From NCBI RefSeq assembly GCF_023736115.1, contig NZ_JAKQZC010000004.1, positions 248,001 through 312,000 on the forward strand: 64,000 nt of DNA, read 5' to 3'. Both the position numbers and the translations under genes were made by a program. The notes under the pieces were generated by a model, which worked only from the letters and a program-made list of their open reading frames with translations, did no database searches and was not told the DNA's origin. Shown one piece after another: positions 43,658-51,101 of the stretch (position 1 is the stretch's first letter; each line of letters opens with the position of its first letter). This DNA is from Salinicola avicenniae. GTDB taxonomy: Bacteria; Pseudomonadota; Gammaproteobacteria; Pseudomonadales; Halomonadaceae.

Positions 43658-44521
43658 TCAAGACGGGGACGACACTGCCCGCTTTTCCAGCAGCAGCGGT
43701 CCGCCGGCGAGCGCCTGCTGCAGACGCGTGTGCAGAATCTCGACGATGGCGTCGTTTTCGCCCACCAGCCGCGTCGTGTCGACGTTGAGCCCGGGCGAGT
43801 GCGCCATCGCCTGGCTGCAGATCTCGGCGATGTCGCCGCCCTCACCGGCATGACGGCCCGGGGAGAGAAACAGCATCGACAGGATCACCTCGCTGCCGGC
43901 CAGCGTCTCCTCTGACAGCAGGTCCTCGAGCAGCGGCTCGTTGAAGCGATAGGCATCACCCTCGCGGCGTTCCATCGAGGCGAATGTCACGCAATCGACC
44001 TCATCGGCCAGCAGCGCGCTGAGCTGCCCGGCCAGATAGTTGCGCACCGCCGTGACCTCGGGGATGGGGCTGCCGTGATCGACCAGCACGACCTTGGGCC
44101 GCGACTGACCCGTCATGCGTTCGCGCACGTTCTCCGCCAGCAAACGCGCCAGACGCAGATCTGGCGCCAGCCGCGTGTCGACCAGCGGTGGGGCGATCCT
44201 CACCGAAAGCGACGGGTAGTTGGCCTGCACCTCGGCCAGCCGCTCCGGCAGATAGCCGGTTAGCGCTTTGCTGGGGCCGAAGAAGAACGGCACGATGATC
44301 AGTTCCGTGCCGCCCGCCGCCGCGTGGCGTTCGGCCAGCGGGCCAACCGTCACCGCTTTCTCCCCGTCCAGCTGCTCCGGCGGAATCTTGAACGAATGCA
44401 GCAGTGAGGCGGCCTCGACCGGCTCGCCGCTTGCTTCGCTCAAGGCGCGAGCGAGTCGGCGCAGATTGCGTGTGGCGGCGGGGCGCAGGGAGCCGTTGTC
44501 GACAAGCAGAATCTTTCGCAT
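43658..44521 (-). CDS. CbiX/SirB-like two-domain chelatase-family protein
   Basis: A 287-residue duplication of the class II chelatase fold that inserts cobalt, nickel or iron into sirohydrochlorin. The C-terminal half keeps both metal-binding His: DHGS (His149) and LSPGRHAGEGGD (His224). The N-terminal half has lost them: DNGS at residues 8-11 and GPSKA near 82-86. Only one half can therefore be a normal active site. The gene is monocistronic with GAGG upstream of ATG 44521. Siroheme for the CysI at 61644 is a possible destination, but the genes are far apart. Confidence 0.83.
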   Translation of the reverse strand: MRKILLVDNGSLRPAATRNLRRLARALSEASGEPVEAASLLHSFKIPPEQLDGEKAVTVGPLAERHAAAGGTELIIVPFFFGPSKALTGYLPERLAEVQANYPSLSVRIAPPLVDTRLAPDLRLARLLAENVRERMTGQSRPKVVLVDHGSPIPEVTAVRNYLAGQLSALLADEVDCVTFASMERREGDAYRFNEPLLEDLLSEETLAGSEVILSMLFLSPGRHAGEGGDIAEICSQAMAHSPGLNVDTTRLVGENDAIVEILHTRLQQALAGGPLLLEKRAVSSPS

Positions 44522-44707
44522 GGGGCCTCGAGGCTAGCGCGTACCGGCGGTGAATGACAGTTTTCGTGGCGTGGTGTTGCCATGCATCTAGCATACGCGA
44601 GCGCGGCGGATCGGTAGAGGCGACCCATGCCGGGCGCGGATTGTGCCACGCGCGGGGTTGCCGCATGATGCGAAGCACCTGAGAAATCCAACGAACAGGA
44701 GCGCTCC

Positions 44708-45004
44708 ATGCCCCAATACGCGGTAGTGGCCTACGACTACACGGACGACGGTGCCCTGGAGCGCCGGCTCGCCAAGCGCGAAGCGCATCTGGCCGGCGTC
44801 CGGGATCTTGCCAAACAGGGGAAGTTCCTCAGCGGCGGCGCAATCCTGAATGACGACGGCAAGATGATTGGCTCCAACGCCCACTTCCGTTTCGACGACC
44901 GCGCCGATCTCGAAACCTGGCTCGAGACCGAGCCCTACATGACCGGCCGCGTCTGGGAGCATGTCGATATCCGTGAAGTGAAACTCTTCGACCCCAACGC
45001 CTGA
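44708..45004 (+). CDS. YciI family protein
   Basis: A small ferredoxin-like fold protein of 98 residues. The conserved His is in AHLAGVRDLAKQGKFLSGG and the Asp/Glu end is typical (VKLFDPNA). The family resembles dehydrochlorinases, but the function is unknown. AGGAG is 6 nt before ATG 44708. The next gene begins 5 nt after its stop. A decayed copy of its 3' end lies near 46055-46152. Confidence 0.9.
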   Translation: MPQYAVVAYDYTDDGALERRLAKREAHLAGVRDLAKQGKFLSGGAILNDDGKMIGSNAHFRFDDRADLETWLETEPYMTGRVWEHVDIREVKLFDPNA

Positions 45005-45009
45005 GCCTT

Positions 45010-45354
45010 ATGACCGACGACCCATCTCTAGCTTCACGTGTTCGCCAACTGCTCGAAACCGCAGCGCACGACAGCCTGCCGATGACCTATCAACAGGTCG
45101 TCGAAGCGCTGGGCTTGCAGCCGCCGCGTACCATCCAGCGCGTCGCCCAGGCGCTGGAAACCCTGATGCGGGAGGATGCGGAACAGGACCGGCCCTTTAT
45201 CGCCGCGCTCGTCGTCAGCCGGCGCGGGGAAGGGCTGCCGGCGCAAGGCTTCTTCGATCTCGCGGTGGATCTGGGACGGTTTCCCGCCGACCCGGCGCAA
45301 TATGCCAAGGCCTGGCGGCAGGAGTTCGAGCGCGTGCTGGCGGCGAAGGAGTAG
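45010..45354 (+). CDS. Small protein with winged-helix-like N terminus, YciI partner
   Basis: A 114-residue soluble protein without a name known to me. MTYQQVVEALGLQPPRTIQRVAQALETLM (in part, residues 23-50) looks like a helix-turn-helix with RTIQRVAQALETL as the recognition region. The second part (SRRGEGLPAQGFFDLAVDLGRFP) is conserved in the duplicate at 46158. It follows yciI by 5 nt without its own strong ribosome site, so it is translationally coupled. Confidence 0.75.
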   Translation: MTDDPSLASRVRQLLETAAHDSLPMTYQQVVEALGLQPPRTIQRVAQALETLMREDAEQDRPFIAALVVSRRGEGLPAQGFFDLAVDLGRFPADPAQYAKAWRQEFERVLAAKE

Positions 45355-45460
45355 GTATACGCGGTAAGCTTCTAGTCGAAGCCGGAGTTCGGGTTGCACG
45401 CCCTCAATCCCGGTGGCGCATTACCCGTTCAATTTCCAACAGGAAAGTCGGTGCTACTAG

Positions 45461-45754
45461 TTAAAGCCTGCCAAGCCAGTACTGCGGACGGCGCCGAGTG
45501 TGGGCAACCGCCAAGACCTGGAAGCCATCAGACTTTTCTCGGTAAACGATGGAGATCGGAAATCGGTGAAGAGGGGCTCGACGGATATCTGGAGACAATT
45601 CCACTGCCCAGGCTTTTGGCGACTCGGCAAGTAATTGTGCCAAGGCTTCGAATTCCTTCATGAAGGCGCCACCCAACCCCGGAACTTTTGATTCGTAAAA
45701 ACCCACTGACTCCAGGAACTCGGCTTCCGCTGCCGGGTGAAAAGAGTAATTCAC
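45461..45754 (-). CDS. RelE/ParE-family toxin
   Basis: A 97-residue toxin of the RelE/ParE superfamily. Recognisable are FHPAAEAEFLESVGFYES at the start, FPISIVYREKSDGFQVLAVAHTRRRP in pieces and the closing W. RelE types cut ribosome-bound mRNA and ParE types poison gyrase; the sequence alone does not decide, but the RxxP(Y/F) C-terminal end fits ParE/RelE of plasmid stability systems. The start overlaps the antitoxin stop by 4 nt. Confidence 0.88.
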   Translation of the reverse strand: MNYSFHPAAEAEFLESVGFYESKVPGLGGAFMKEFEALAQLLAESPKAWAVELSPDIRRAPLHRFPISIVYREKSDGFQVLAVAHTRRRPQYWLGRL

Positions 45755-45975
45755 CTGGTCAGAGCTCTGGCTTTCTTCATGACCTCTTCACCGGGCACAG
45801 CCTGAACAGCGCCACTATCCAGCTCTTCGGCCCTGCGGCGAGCCTCGAGTAACCAATCGGATCTGAGCTCTTCCTCTGGTGGAGCCTCCAGGCTCAGCAC
45901 TAGTCGCTGGATCAATTGGGCCCGCTCCTCTCTGGAAAGATGGAGAGCTTCGTCCTCGATTTTCTGGAAATTCAT
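45751..45975 (-). CDS. Addiction-module antitoxin
   Basis: A 74-residue acidic protein of the addiction-module type (EDEALHLSREERAQLIQRLVLSLE followed by a Trp-containing WLLEARRRAEELDSG segment, in pieces), with a C terminus that would wrap the toxin. GAGAGG lies before ATG 45975. It is the first gene of the pair and probably self-represses with the toxin. Confidence 0.87.
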   Translation of the reverse strand: MNFQKIEDEALHLSREERAQLIQRLVLSLEAPPEEELRSDWLLEARRRAEELDSGAVQAVPGEEVMKKARALTR

Positions 45976-46054
45976 GGAAGAACCCTCTCATTCCTGCGCC
46001 GTTCAATTCTGGCACGGATGAATGCCCGGTGCCATGACTTGACCCTGGTGCGCG

Positions 46055-46152
46055 GCGCGGACTCGAAGCCAAGCGGTCCGGCTCTACGTGATTGGCCGAG
46101 TTCGGAGCAGGCTGGTGTCCGAGAAGAGAAGTTCTTCGACCCCAACGCCTGA
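46055..46152 (+). pseudogene. Decayed 3' fragment of yciI
   Basis: The sequence aligns with the last third of the yciI gene at 44708: GGCTCTACGTGATTGGCCG against the intact GCCCTACATGACCGGCCG, and the same FFDPNA/LFDPNA ending with the same CTGAGCCTTATGACC junction. Upstream coding sequence is missing. Confidence 0.7.
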
Positions 46153-46157
46153 GCCTT

Positions 46158-46503
46158 ATGACCGACGATCCATCACTACCCTCGCGCGTCCGCCAGCTTC
46201 TCGAAACCGCACCGCGCGACAGCCTGCCGATGACCTACCAACAGGTCGCCGAAGCGCTGAGCCTGCAGCCGCCACGCACGATCCAGCGCGTGGCCCAGGT
46301 GCTGGAGACCCTGATGTGTGAGGACGCGGAACAGGACCGCCCCTTTCATCACCGCGCTCGTCGTCAGTCGGCGCCGTAAAGGGCTGCCGGCGCAGGGCTT
46401 CTTTGATCTTGCGGTGGAATTAGGGCGGTTTCCCGCCGATCCGGCAAGGCATGCCGAGGCTTGGCAAGAAGAGTTTGGGGAAGTGTTGGCGGTTACAGGG
46501 TAA
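46158..46503 (+). pseudogene. Frameshifted copy of the YciI-partner gene
   Basis: A second copy of the 45010 gene, roughly 85-90% identical by eye. Codons 1-63 read correctly (MTDDPSLPSRVRQLLE onward). An extra C near 46347 (CCCTTTCATC against CCCTTTATC) then shifts the frame; the rest (FITALVVSRRRKGLPAQGFF) continues in another frame to the stop at 46501-46503. The intact copy lies 1.1 kb upstream. Confidence 0.82.
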
Positions 46504-46525
46504 GCGTCTTTGGATGGCATCATGG

Positions 46526-46563
46526 TAGGCGAATTATTCATTTACTATGTCCGCATTCGCCTA
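46526..46563. repeat. 9-bp inverted repeat at the edge of the AT-rich segment
   Basis: TAGGCGAAT (46526-46534) and ATTCGCCTA (46555-46563) are perfect inverse copies with a 20-nt AT-rich gap. It marks the point where composition drops. It may be a terminator-like fold or an element end. Confidence 0.6.
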
Positions 46564-46583
46564 GGACCTGAGATAACACTTGA

Positions 46584-47411
46584 TTAATTGGTAGACTGTT
46601 GTTCAGGTGTTTTTTCAACCGTGGCAGCAGGCTGTCCTGTTGGATCATCTGTTATGTATCGTTGCTGACTTTCGTCACTTTTTAAATTATCGAATATAAA
46701 AGAACCCGCGATTGAACCAATAATTCCCAGTAGTAACGCAAATAAGCTTGAAAGAATTAGAGTCCAAATTGGGTAGCGCTTTACCTTTTCCAAAATACGA
46801 AAATAAAGGTCTTTTTGGATCTTTTTAATATCTTTTTCCGCTGATTCGATGTCGTTGTTCGATACGCGATCTCGCCTGAGTTTTTCTTTGCATTCACCAC
46901 AGATTATAGGGGTGTGACACGAAGCAACTAGATCGGATTTAATGCCGTTCATATCGAAAATACAGCCACGCGTTTCATCGTGGGTGAAGTCGGTCATCTC
47001 ATGGAACTCTGGAATTTTGTTATTGTTTCTTTTGTAAGCAAAGGTGTAAGCAATGAGAAGCCGGTGTATAACGTTTTCCAAAGGGATGTTGGAAAAATTC
47101 AAAATTTCTTTAATTTCGTAAAATGTGAAGGCGATTTGATTGTTGCCTAGTCTTCGAGAATACCAATTGGCTTCCAATGGGACATTCACAATCGCAATCA
47201 TAAAGTCTGCGCCATTTACTTTAGGTATTTGATTTATAACTAGGTTATCAGAAAACTCCCAATCAGTCCCATCGGAATCGCACCGCAGTTCATGATTGTC
47301 AATGTTTCCAGTTATTTCAAATAACGAAGAAGAAAAATTTCTGATTTTCTTTGGATTAAACTCCAAAGGTAAATGGCCGATAGAAACTATTTTAATTTTA
47401 ACCTTGCTCAT
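46584..47411 (-). CDS. Hypothetical protein with CxxC motif and C-terminal membrane anchor
   Basis: A 275-residue protein in AT-rich sequence, codon use unlike its neighbours. A soluble N-terminal part (1-200) includes HDETRGCIFDMNGIKSDLV and CHTPIICGECKEKL, a likely metal-binding Cys set. A charged helix (210-235) precedes one membrane helix (about 238-258) and a short tail. AAAAGGGA before ATG 47411 is a strong ribosome site. I do not recognise the family; the first region has the look of a predicted protease or sensor domain. Horizontal origin is likely. Confidence 0.7.
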   Translation of the reverse strand: MSKVKIKIVSIGHLPLEFNPKKIRNFSSSLFEITGNIDNHELRCDSDGTDWEFSDNLVINQIPKVNGADFMIAIVNVPLEANWYSRRLGNNQIAFTFYEIKEILNFSNIPLENVIHRLLIAYTFAYKRNNNKIPEFHEMTDFTHDETRGCIFDMNGIKSDLVASCHTPIICGECKEKLRRDRVSNNDIESAEKDIKKIQKDLYFRILEKVKRYPIWTLILSSLFALLLGIIGSIAGSFIFDNLKSDESQQRYITDDPTGQPAATVEKTPEQQSTN

Positions 47412-47498
47412 GAAATCCCTTTTGAAAATATGGCGCCTTCATAACCGGCACGGCTTTGCTGCGTTCAGCGCCTGAAAGGCGCTAAGTTGATTGACTTT

Positions 47499-48146
47499 TT
47501 AAATATTTTTCCACTCAATATTTAGAATGGAATCCATTTTCTTCTTGTGCTTAGGATCTATATGTATTGGGATATTCTCTATGTTTAGTTCTTTTGCTAT
47601 TGCATATCGGTGATGGCCGCCATTAAAGATGACTTCTCCAGATTCGAGTGGTTTTACTAATGGAGGTGAAATTCTCCGATTTTCTGAGAGATAAACAATC
47701 AATCGGGCCAGCTTATCGTATGCCCCTACCTTCCAAAGTTCACCTTCATCGCGTCGACTGTAGTGGCATAATTTAATATCAAGCTCTTGTAGGTTGATAT
47801 GACCTAACAAAAATCCATTTGGATAATATTTTAAAAACTCGTCAGCCTTCATGCCGTCCAATGAAAAGCGCTGCCCTTCAAAGGATAAATCCCAATTAAA
47901 TTTGATAGGCGGCCAGCCAGAAGAGGGTGCCCCTTCATATTGCTTAGACTCCTCTGAAATTCTCATCCGGAGTTCTTTTTCTGCTCGGTATTCGTAAATG
48001 CTTTCACCATTCAAGTGGGCTATAACTTCATCCGCAGACATTGATTCGTTTAAGTCTTCGATATTCATGTGATGCTTACCGGGTATTGGGTGGCGTGATC
48101 GGTTATTGAATTGAGCGTACGCGCGTTCAACAATTTTACTTAGCAC
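47499..48146 (-). CDS. ParB/Srx-fold domain protein
   Basis: An AT-rich gene for a protein of up to 215 residues. The C-terminal portion PPLVKPLESGEVIFNGGHHRYAIAKEL (in pieces, about 160-190) is the ParB-type nucleotide-binding signature, followed by IENIPIHI. There is no DNA-binding helix-turn-helix of a true partition protein. The start is uncertain: GTG 48146 or ATG 48068 (MNIEDLNES). The adjacent gene is the other AT-rich orphan; the two may form a unit of foreign origin. Function unknown. Confidence 0.7.
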   Translation of the reverse strand: MLSKIVERAYAQFNNRSRHPIPGKHHMNIEDLNESMSADEVIAHLNGESIYEYRAEKELRMRISEESKQYEGAPSSGWPPIKFNWDLSFEGQRFSLDGMKADEFLKYYPNGFLLGHINLQELDIKLCHYSRRDEGELWKVGAYDKLARLIVYLSENRRISPPLVKPLESGEVIFNGGHHRYAIAKELNIENIPIHIDPKHKKKMDSILNIEWKNI

Positions 48147-48464
48147 GCCATCCGCATCCCAACCTATTGAAATCTTTATGCATTAAATATAACTCGATGA
48201 CATGGCACCAATAATCGCGCTTTCTGCATAACTCCCTAGAACGCGCATGGACCTTCCTTAGGCCATCCGCTTTGGGTCGTAAACAGCCTTGGTCTTCACA
48301 TGCCCACTCCCCAGTCACGGCGCTACCCGAGCATCGTGGCATCGTTTTCCCTTTTAATGTAAAGCAATGTCTATAAAAAGTAACGATTGTGATACCAATT
48401 CGCTAGTCAGGGTAGGAGGGCGCGCGGTGGGGCTGATGCGGGGCCGGGCAAGGGCTATGCGGTA
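48147..48464. other. Right flank of the AT-rich segment
   Basis: About 320 nt with no gene I can support; composition returns to high GC after about 48400. A 68-codon minus-strand frame (48136-48342) lacks a ribosome site and any similarity I know. No tRNA or attachment site was recognised. Confidence 0.4.
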
Positions 48465-49286
48465 TCAATCCTGCGTTGGGTCGAATCCCGTTGTCTGTTG
48501 CCGCTCGAACCGCCCTAACACATCCTGCCCGAAGTACCGCTTTAGCAAGTCATAAAGCTCGGGATAGACCTCGACCAATTGATCCGGGGCGGTGAAAAAC
48601 AGTTCGCAGCAAACAGCGAAGCATTCGCCGGGGTGGGTGGCGGCGTAGTCGTCGATAGGCGTGTCTTTACCCCGTTCGAGATGCGCCTGAAGGTCGTCCC
48701 AGACGGCGGTGAAGACGCGGTGCCACTCCTGGGCGGTGACGTCGCTGTTGCTGGCCAGCGGGGGGAAGCCGTCGACGTCCTGGGAGTTGCCTAAATCGAG
48801 CTTGTGGGCGAATTCGTGGATCACGACGTTGTAGCCAGTGAAGTCGCCGCTCTCGGCGACTTCGGGAATGGCGAGGACGACGGGGCCGCGCCAGGAGGTT
48901 TCGCCGGCGCGTTCGTCGTCGTATTCGTGCATGACGCCGGCGTCGTCCATCTCCTCGACGCGGCGGTGGAAGGCGTCGGCGAGCAACACGATATCGTTGA
49001 CGTTGGCAAACGCTGCCTGGGCGTCGTCATCGTTCCAGCCGAGCGTGAGCAGGCAGGCCTGGGCGGCAATGGCGAGCTGGGCGGTGAAGTCGAACTCGGC
49101 GCCGTCGCCCGCCGCCCAGCGTTTGCTGTGAACCAGCTGCCAGGCGCGCGGGCCGAGGCGTTTGGCTTCCTCGTCGCCGAGCGCGGCGAGCAGCGGCAGG
49201 CTCCGGCGCACGCGCTGCCACTGGTCGGGGTCGAACGGATGCCGCCCCCGATTTTGCGCGTCACGCCGTCGCCGCAGCCAGTTCAT
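48465..49286 (-). CDS. mtfA: Zinc peptidase of the MtfA family
   Basis: A 273-residue cytoplasmic metallopeptidase. The zinc motif is HEFAHKLD (about 156-163), with a downstream Glu in HPGECFAVCCELFF. E. coli MtfA is a peptidase that also binds the Mlc repressor of the glucose PTS. YFGQDVLGRFERQ near the C terminus is typical. It is transcribed in the same direction as the GNAT-nitrilase gene, only 3 nt after its stop, so co-transcription is probable. Confidence 0.92.
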   Translation of the reverse strand: MNWLRRRRDAQNRGRHPFDPDQWQRVRRSLPLLAALGDEEAKRLGPRAWQLVHSKRWAAGDGAEFDFTAQLAIAAQACLLTLGWNDDDAQAAFANVNDIVLLADAFHRRVEEMDDAGVMHEYDDERAGETSWRGPVVLAIPEVAESGDFTGYNVVIHEFAHKLDLGNSQDVDGFPPLASNSDVTAQEWHRVFTAVWDDLQAHLERGKDTPIDDYAATHPGECFAVCCELFFTAPDQLVEVYPELYDLLKRYFGQDVLGRFERQQTTGFDPTQD

Positions 49287-49289
49287 GGC

Positions 49290-50852
49290 CTAGCTCTCTT
49301 CCTGACGCCCGCCGGATTTCCACGACCAGTCGCGCAGGCGCAGGTCGTAGAGGTCGAGCCGGCGATCCTTCAGATTGGTCACCGCGCCCTCGGAGCGCAC
49401 CAGCTTGAGCTTGGTCAGGTCGAGATCCGAGAACATCACCATTTCGGTGTTGGGCGTGGTCTCCGACATCACCGCATCGTGCGGGAAGGCGAAGTCCGAC
49501 GGCGAGAACACCGAGGATTGGGCGTACTGGATATCGAGGTTCTCGATCGACGGCACGTTGCCGACGCTGCCGCAGGCGACCACGTAGCATTCGTTCTCGA
49601 TCGCGCGGGCTTGTGCGCAGTGGCGCACGCGCAGGTAGCTGTTCTTGGTGTCGGTCCAGAACGGTACGATCAACACGTCCATGTCCTGCTCGGCGAGCAG
49701 GCGGGGCAGCTCGGGGAATTCGACGTCGTAGCAGATCAGGATGCCGACTCGTCCGGCGTCGGTCTCGAAGACCTGCAGCTCGTCTCCGCCCTCGACGATC
49801 CAGTCGCGGCGCTCCTGCGGGGTGATATGGAGCTTGGCCTGGCGGTCGATCTCGCCGTCTCGATGACAGAGATAGGCGACGTTGTAGAGCTTGCCGTCCT
49901 CACCTTTCTCGACCATCGAACCGGCGACGATGTTGATGTTGTAGGAGACCGCCATGCGCGAGATTTCGGTCTTGAAGCGTTCGGTGAAGCCGGCCAGGAA
50001 CTGGATCGCCTCGACCTGATCGGTCTGGTCGGTCAGGGCCATCAGCGGCGTGTTGAACAGCTCCGGGAAGACGGCGAAGTCGCTCTGGTAGTCGGAGATG
50101 GCATCGACGTAGAACTCGACCTGCTTGAGTACCGCCTCGACCGAGTCGAACTCGCGCATCTGCCACTGCACGGCGCCCACGCGGACCTGGGTGCGGCGCG
50201 TCTCGATCACGCGGCTAGCCGGCTCGTAGAGGATGTTGTTCCACTCGAGCAGCGTCGCGTAGCCCATCGACTTCTCGTCCTCGGGCAAGTACTTCTTCAG
50301 CAGGCGCTTGACCAGGAAGTCGTTGGCGAGCTGGAACGACAGGATCGGGTCGTAGAACTCCTTGCGCGCGACCCGGTCGATGTACTCGGTCGGCGACATG
50401 TCGTCGGCGTGCTCGTGATAACCGGGAATGCGCCCGCCGGCGAGAATCGCGCGCAGGTTCATCGAGCGGCACAGATCCTTGCGCGCCTCGTACAGCCGCC
50501 GCCCGAGGCGGTAGCCGCGGTAGGCCGGGTCGATCAGCACATCGAGCCCGTAGAGCGCATCGCCCTCCGGATCGTTGAGGATGATCTCGCGATGGCCGAT
50601 CAGCTCGTCGTACTTGTGCGGGTTGGAAAAGTGGTCGTAGTCGACCTGAACCGTCAGCGCCACGCCGACGATCTTGCCGTCGTCCTCGATCACGATCTGG
50701 CCGTCCGGGAACTCGGCGATCAGCTTGTCGATGGTCAGCTTCGACCAGGCGCCGCCGATGTCGTCGTAGACGGCGTCCATCAACCGCTTGAGCTGGCCGT
50801 AGTCCTCGGGGGCGAGGTTGCGCAGATTGAGATGCAGTTCTTCCAGTGACAT
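49290..50852 (-). CDS. GNAT acetyltransferase-nitrilase fusion protein
   Basis: A 520-residue two-domain enzyme. Residues 1-215 form a GNAT acyltransferase (IVIEDDGKIVGVALTVQVDYD, then AYRGYRLGRRLYEARKDLC acetyl-CoA loop). Residues 225-510 form a carbon-nitrogen hydrolase with the Glu-Lys-Cys triad: FPELF (Glu), QAKLHITPQER (Lys) and GILICYDVEFPEL (Cys). Such fusions are common in proteobacteria, but their substrate is not established; a link of amide hydrolysis to acylation is likely. MtfA follows. Confidence 0.92.
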   Translation of the reverse strand: MSLEELHLNLRNLAPEDYGQLKRLMDAVYDDIGGAWSKLTIDKLIAEFPDGQIVIEDDGKIVGVALTVQVDYDHFSNPHKYDELIGHREIILNDPEGDALYGLDVLIDPAYRGYRLGRRLYEARKDLCRSMNLRAILAGGRIPGYHEHADDMSPTEYIDRVARKEFYDPILSFQLANDFLVKRLLKKYLPEDEKSMGYATLLEWNNILYEPASRVIETRRTQVRVGAVQWQMREFDSVEAVLKQVEFYVDAISDYQSDFAVFPELFNTPLMALTDQTDQVEAIQFLAGFTERFKTEISRMAVSYNINIVAGSMVEKGEDGKLYNVAYLCHRDGEIDRQAKLHITPQERRDWIVEGGDELQVFETDAGRVGILICYDVEFPELPRLLAEQDMDVLIVPFWTDTKNSYLRVRHCAQARAIENECYVVACGSVGNVPSIENLDIQYAQSSVFSPSDFAFPHDAVMSETTPNTEMVMFSDLDLTKLKLVRSEGAVTNLKDRRLDLYDLRLRDWSWKSGGRQEES

Positions 50853-51049
50853 TGAGCGCCTGTCGCCTCCGTTGCGAAACGTCTTGATAGAACGTCTGAA
50901 GAAAAAGGCGCGCGTCGAACGCGCGGCGAATGGGGAGAAAGTCTAACACGCGATCCGGGATCGGCCGTGCCGAAGGCCGCCGATGGCAGGCGCAGCCGTG
51001 GCCGCTACCGGACCGCCGATTACAGATTATCGCGTAGCTGCCGACAATG

Positions 51050-51067
51050 AAGTGATTGAATTCACTT
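51050..51067. promoter_or_regulatory. Inverted repeat upstream of signalling cassette 2
   Basis: AAGTGA-TTGAAT-TCACTT, perfect 6-bp arms with a 6-nt centre, lies 35 nt before the start of the porin-like gene. It is in the only AT-rich part of the divergent intergenic region, so it is a candidate operator. Confidence 0.4.
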
Positions 51068-51101
51068 TACTTAGCGGCCGCCTAGCGGTCCGGGAATCGC
51101 G

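Noticed and set aside
47461-47490. AGCGCC-TGAAA-GGCGCT hairpin near the ParB-like gene, considered as an integron attC site or terminator.
   Set aside because: No RYYYAAC/GTTRRRY core pairs at the right distance, no integrase, and no T-tract on either side.
48136-48342. A 68-codon minus-strand frame beside the ParB-like gene.
   Set aside because: No ribosome site, atypical composition and no recognisable motif; probably a chance frame.
48804-50849. A 681-codon plus-strand frame opposite mtfA and the GNAT-nitrilase gene.
   Set aside because: A shadow frame of high-GC coding DNA; the minus-strand products have clear catalytic motifs, this one has none.
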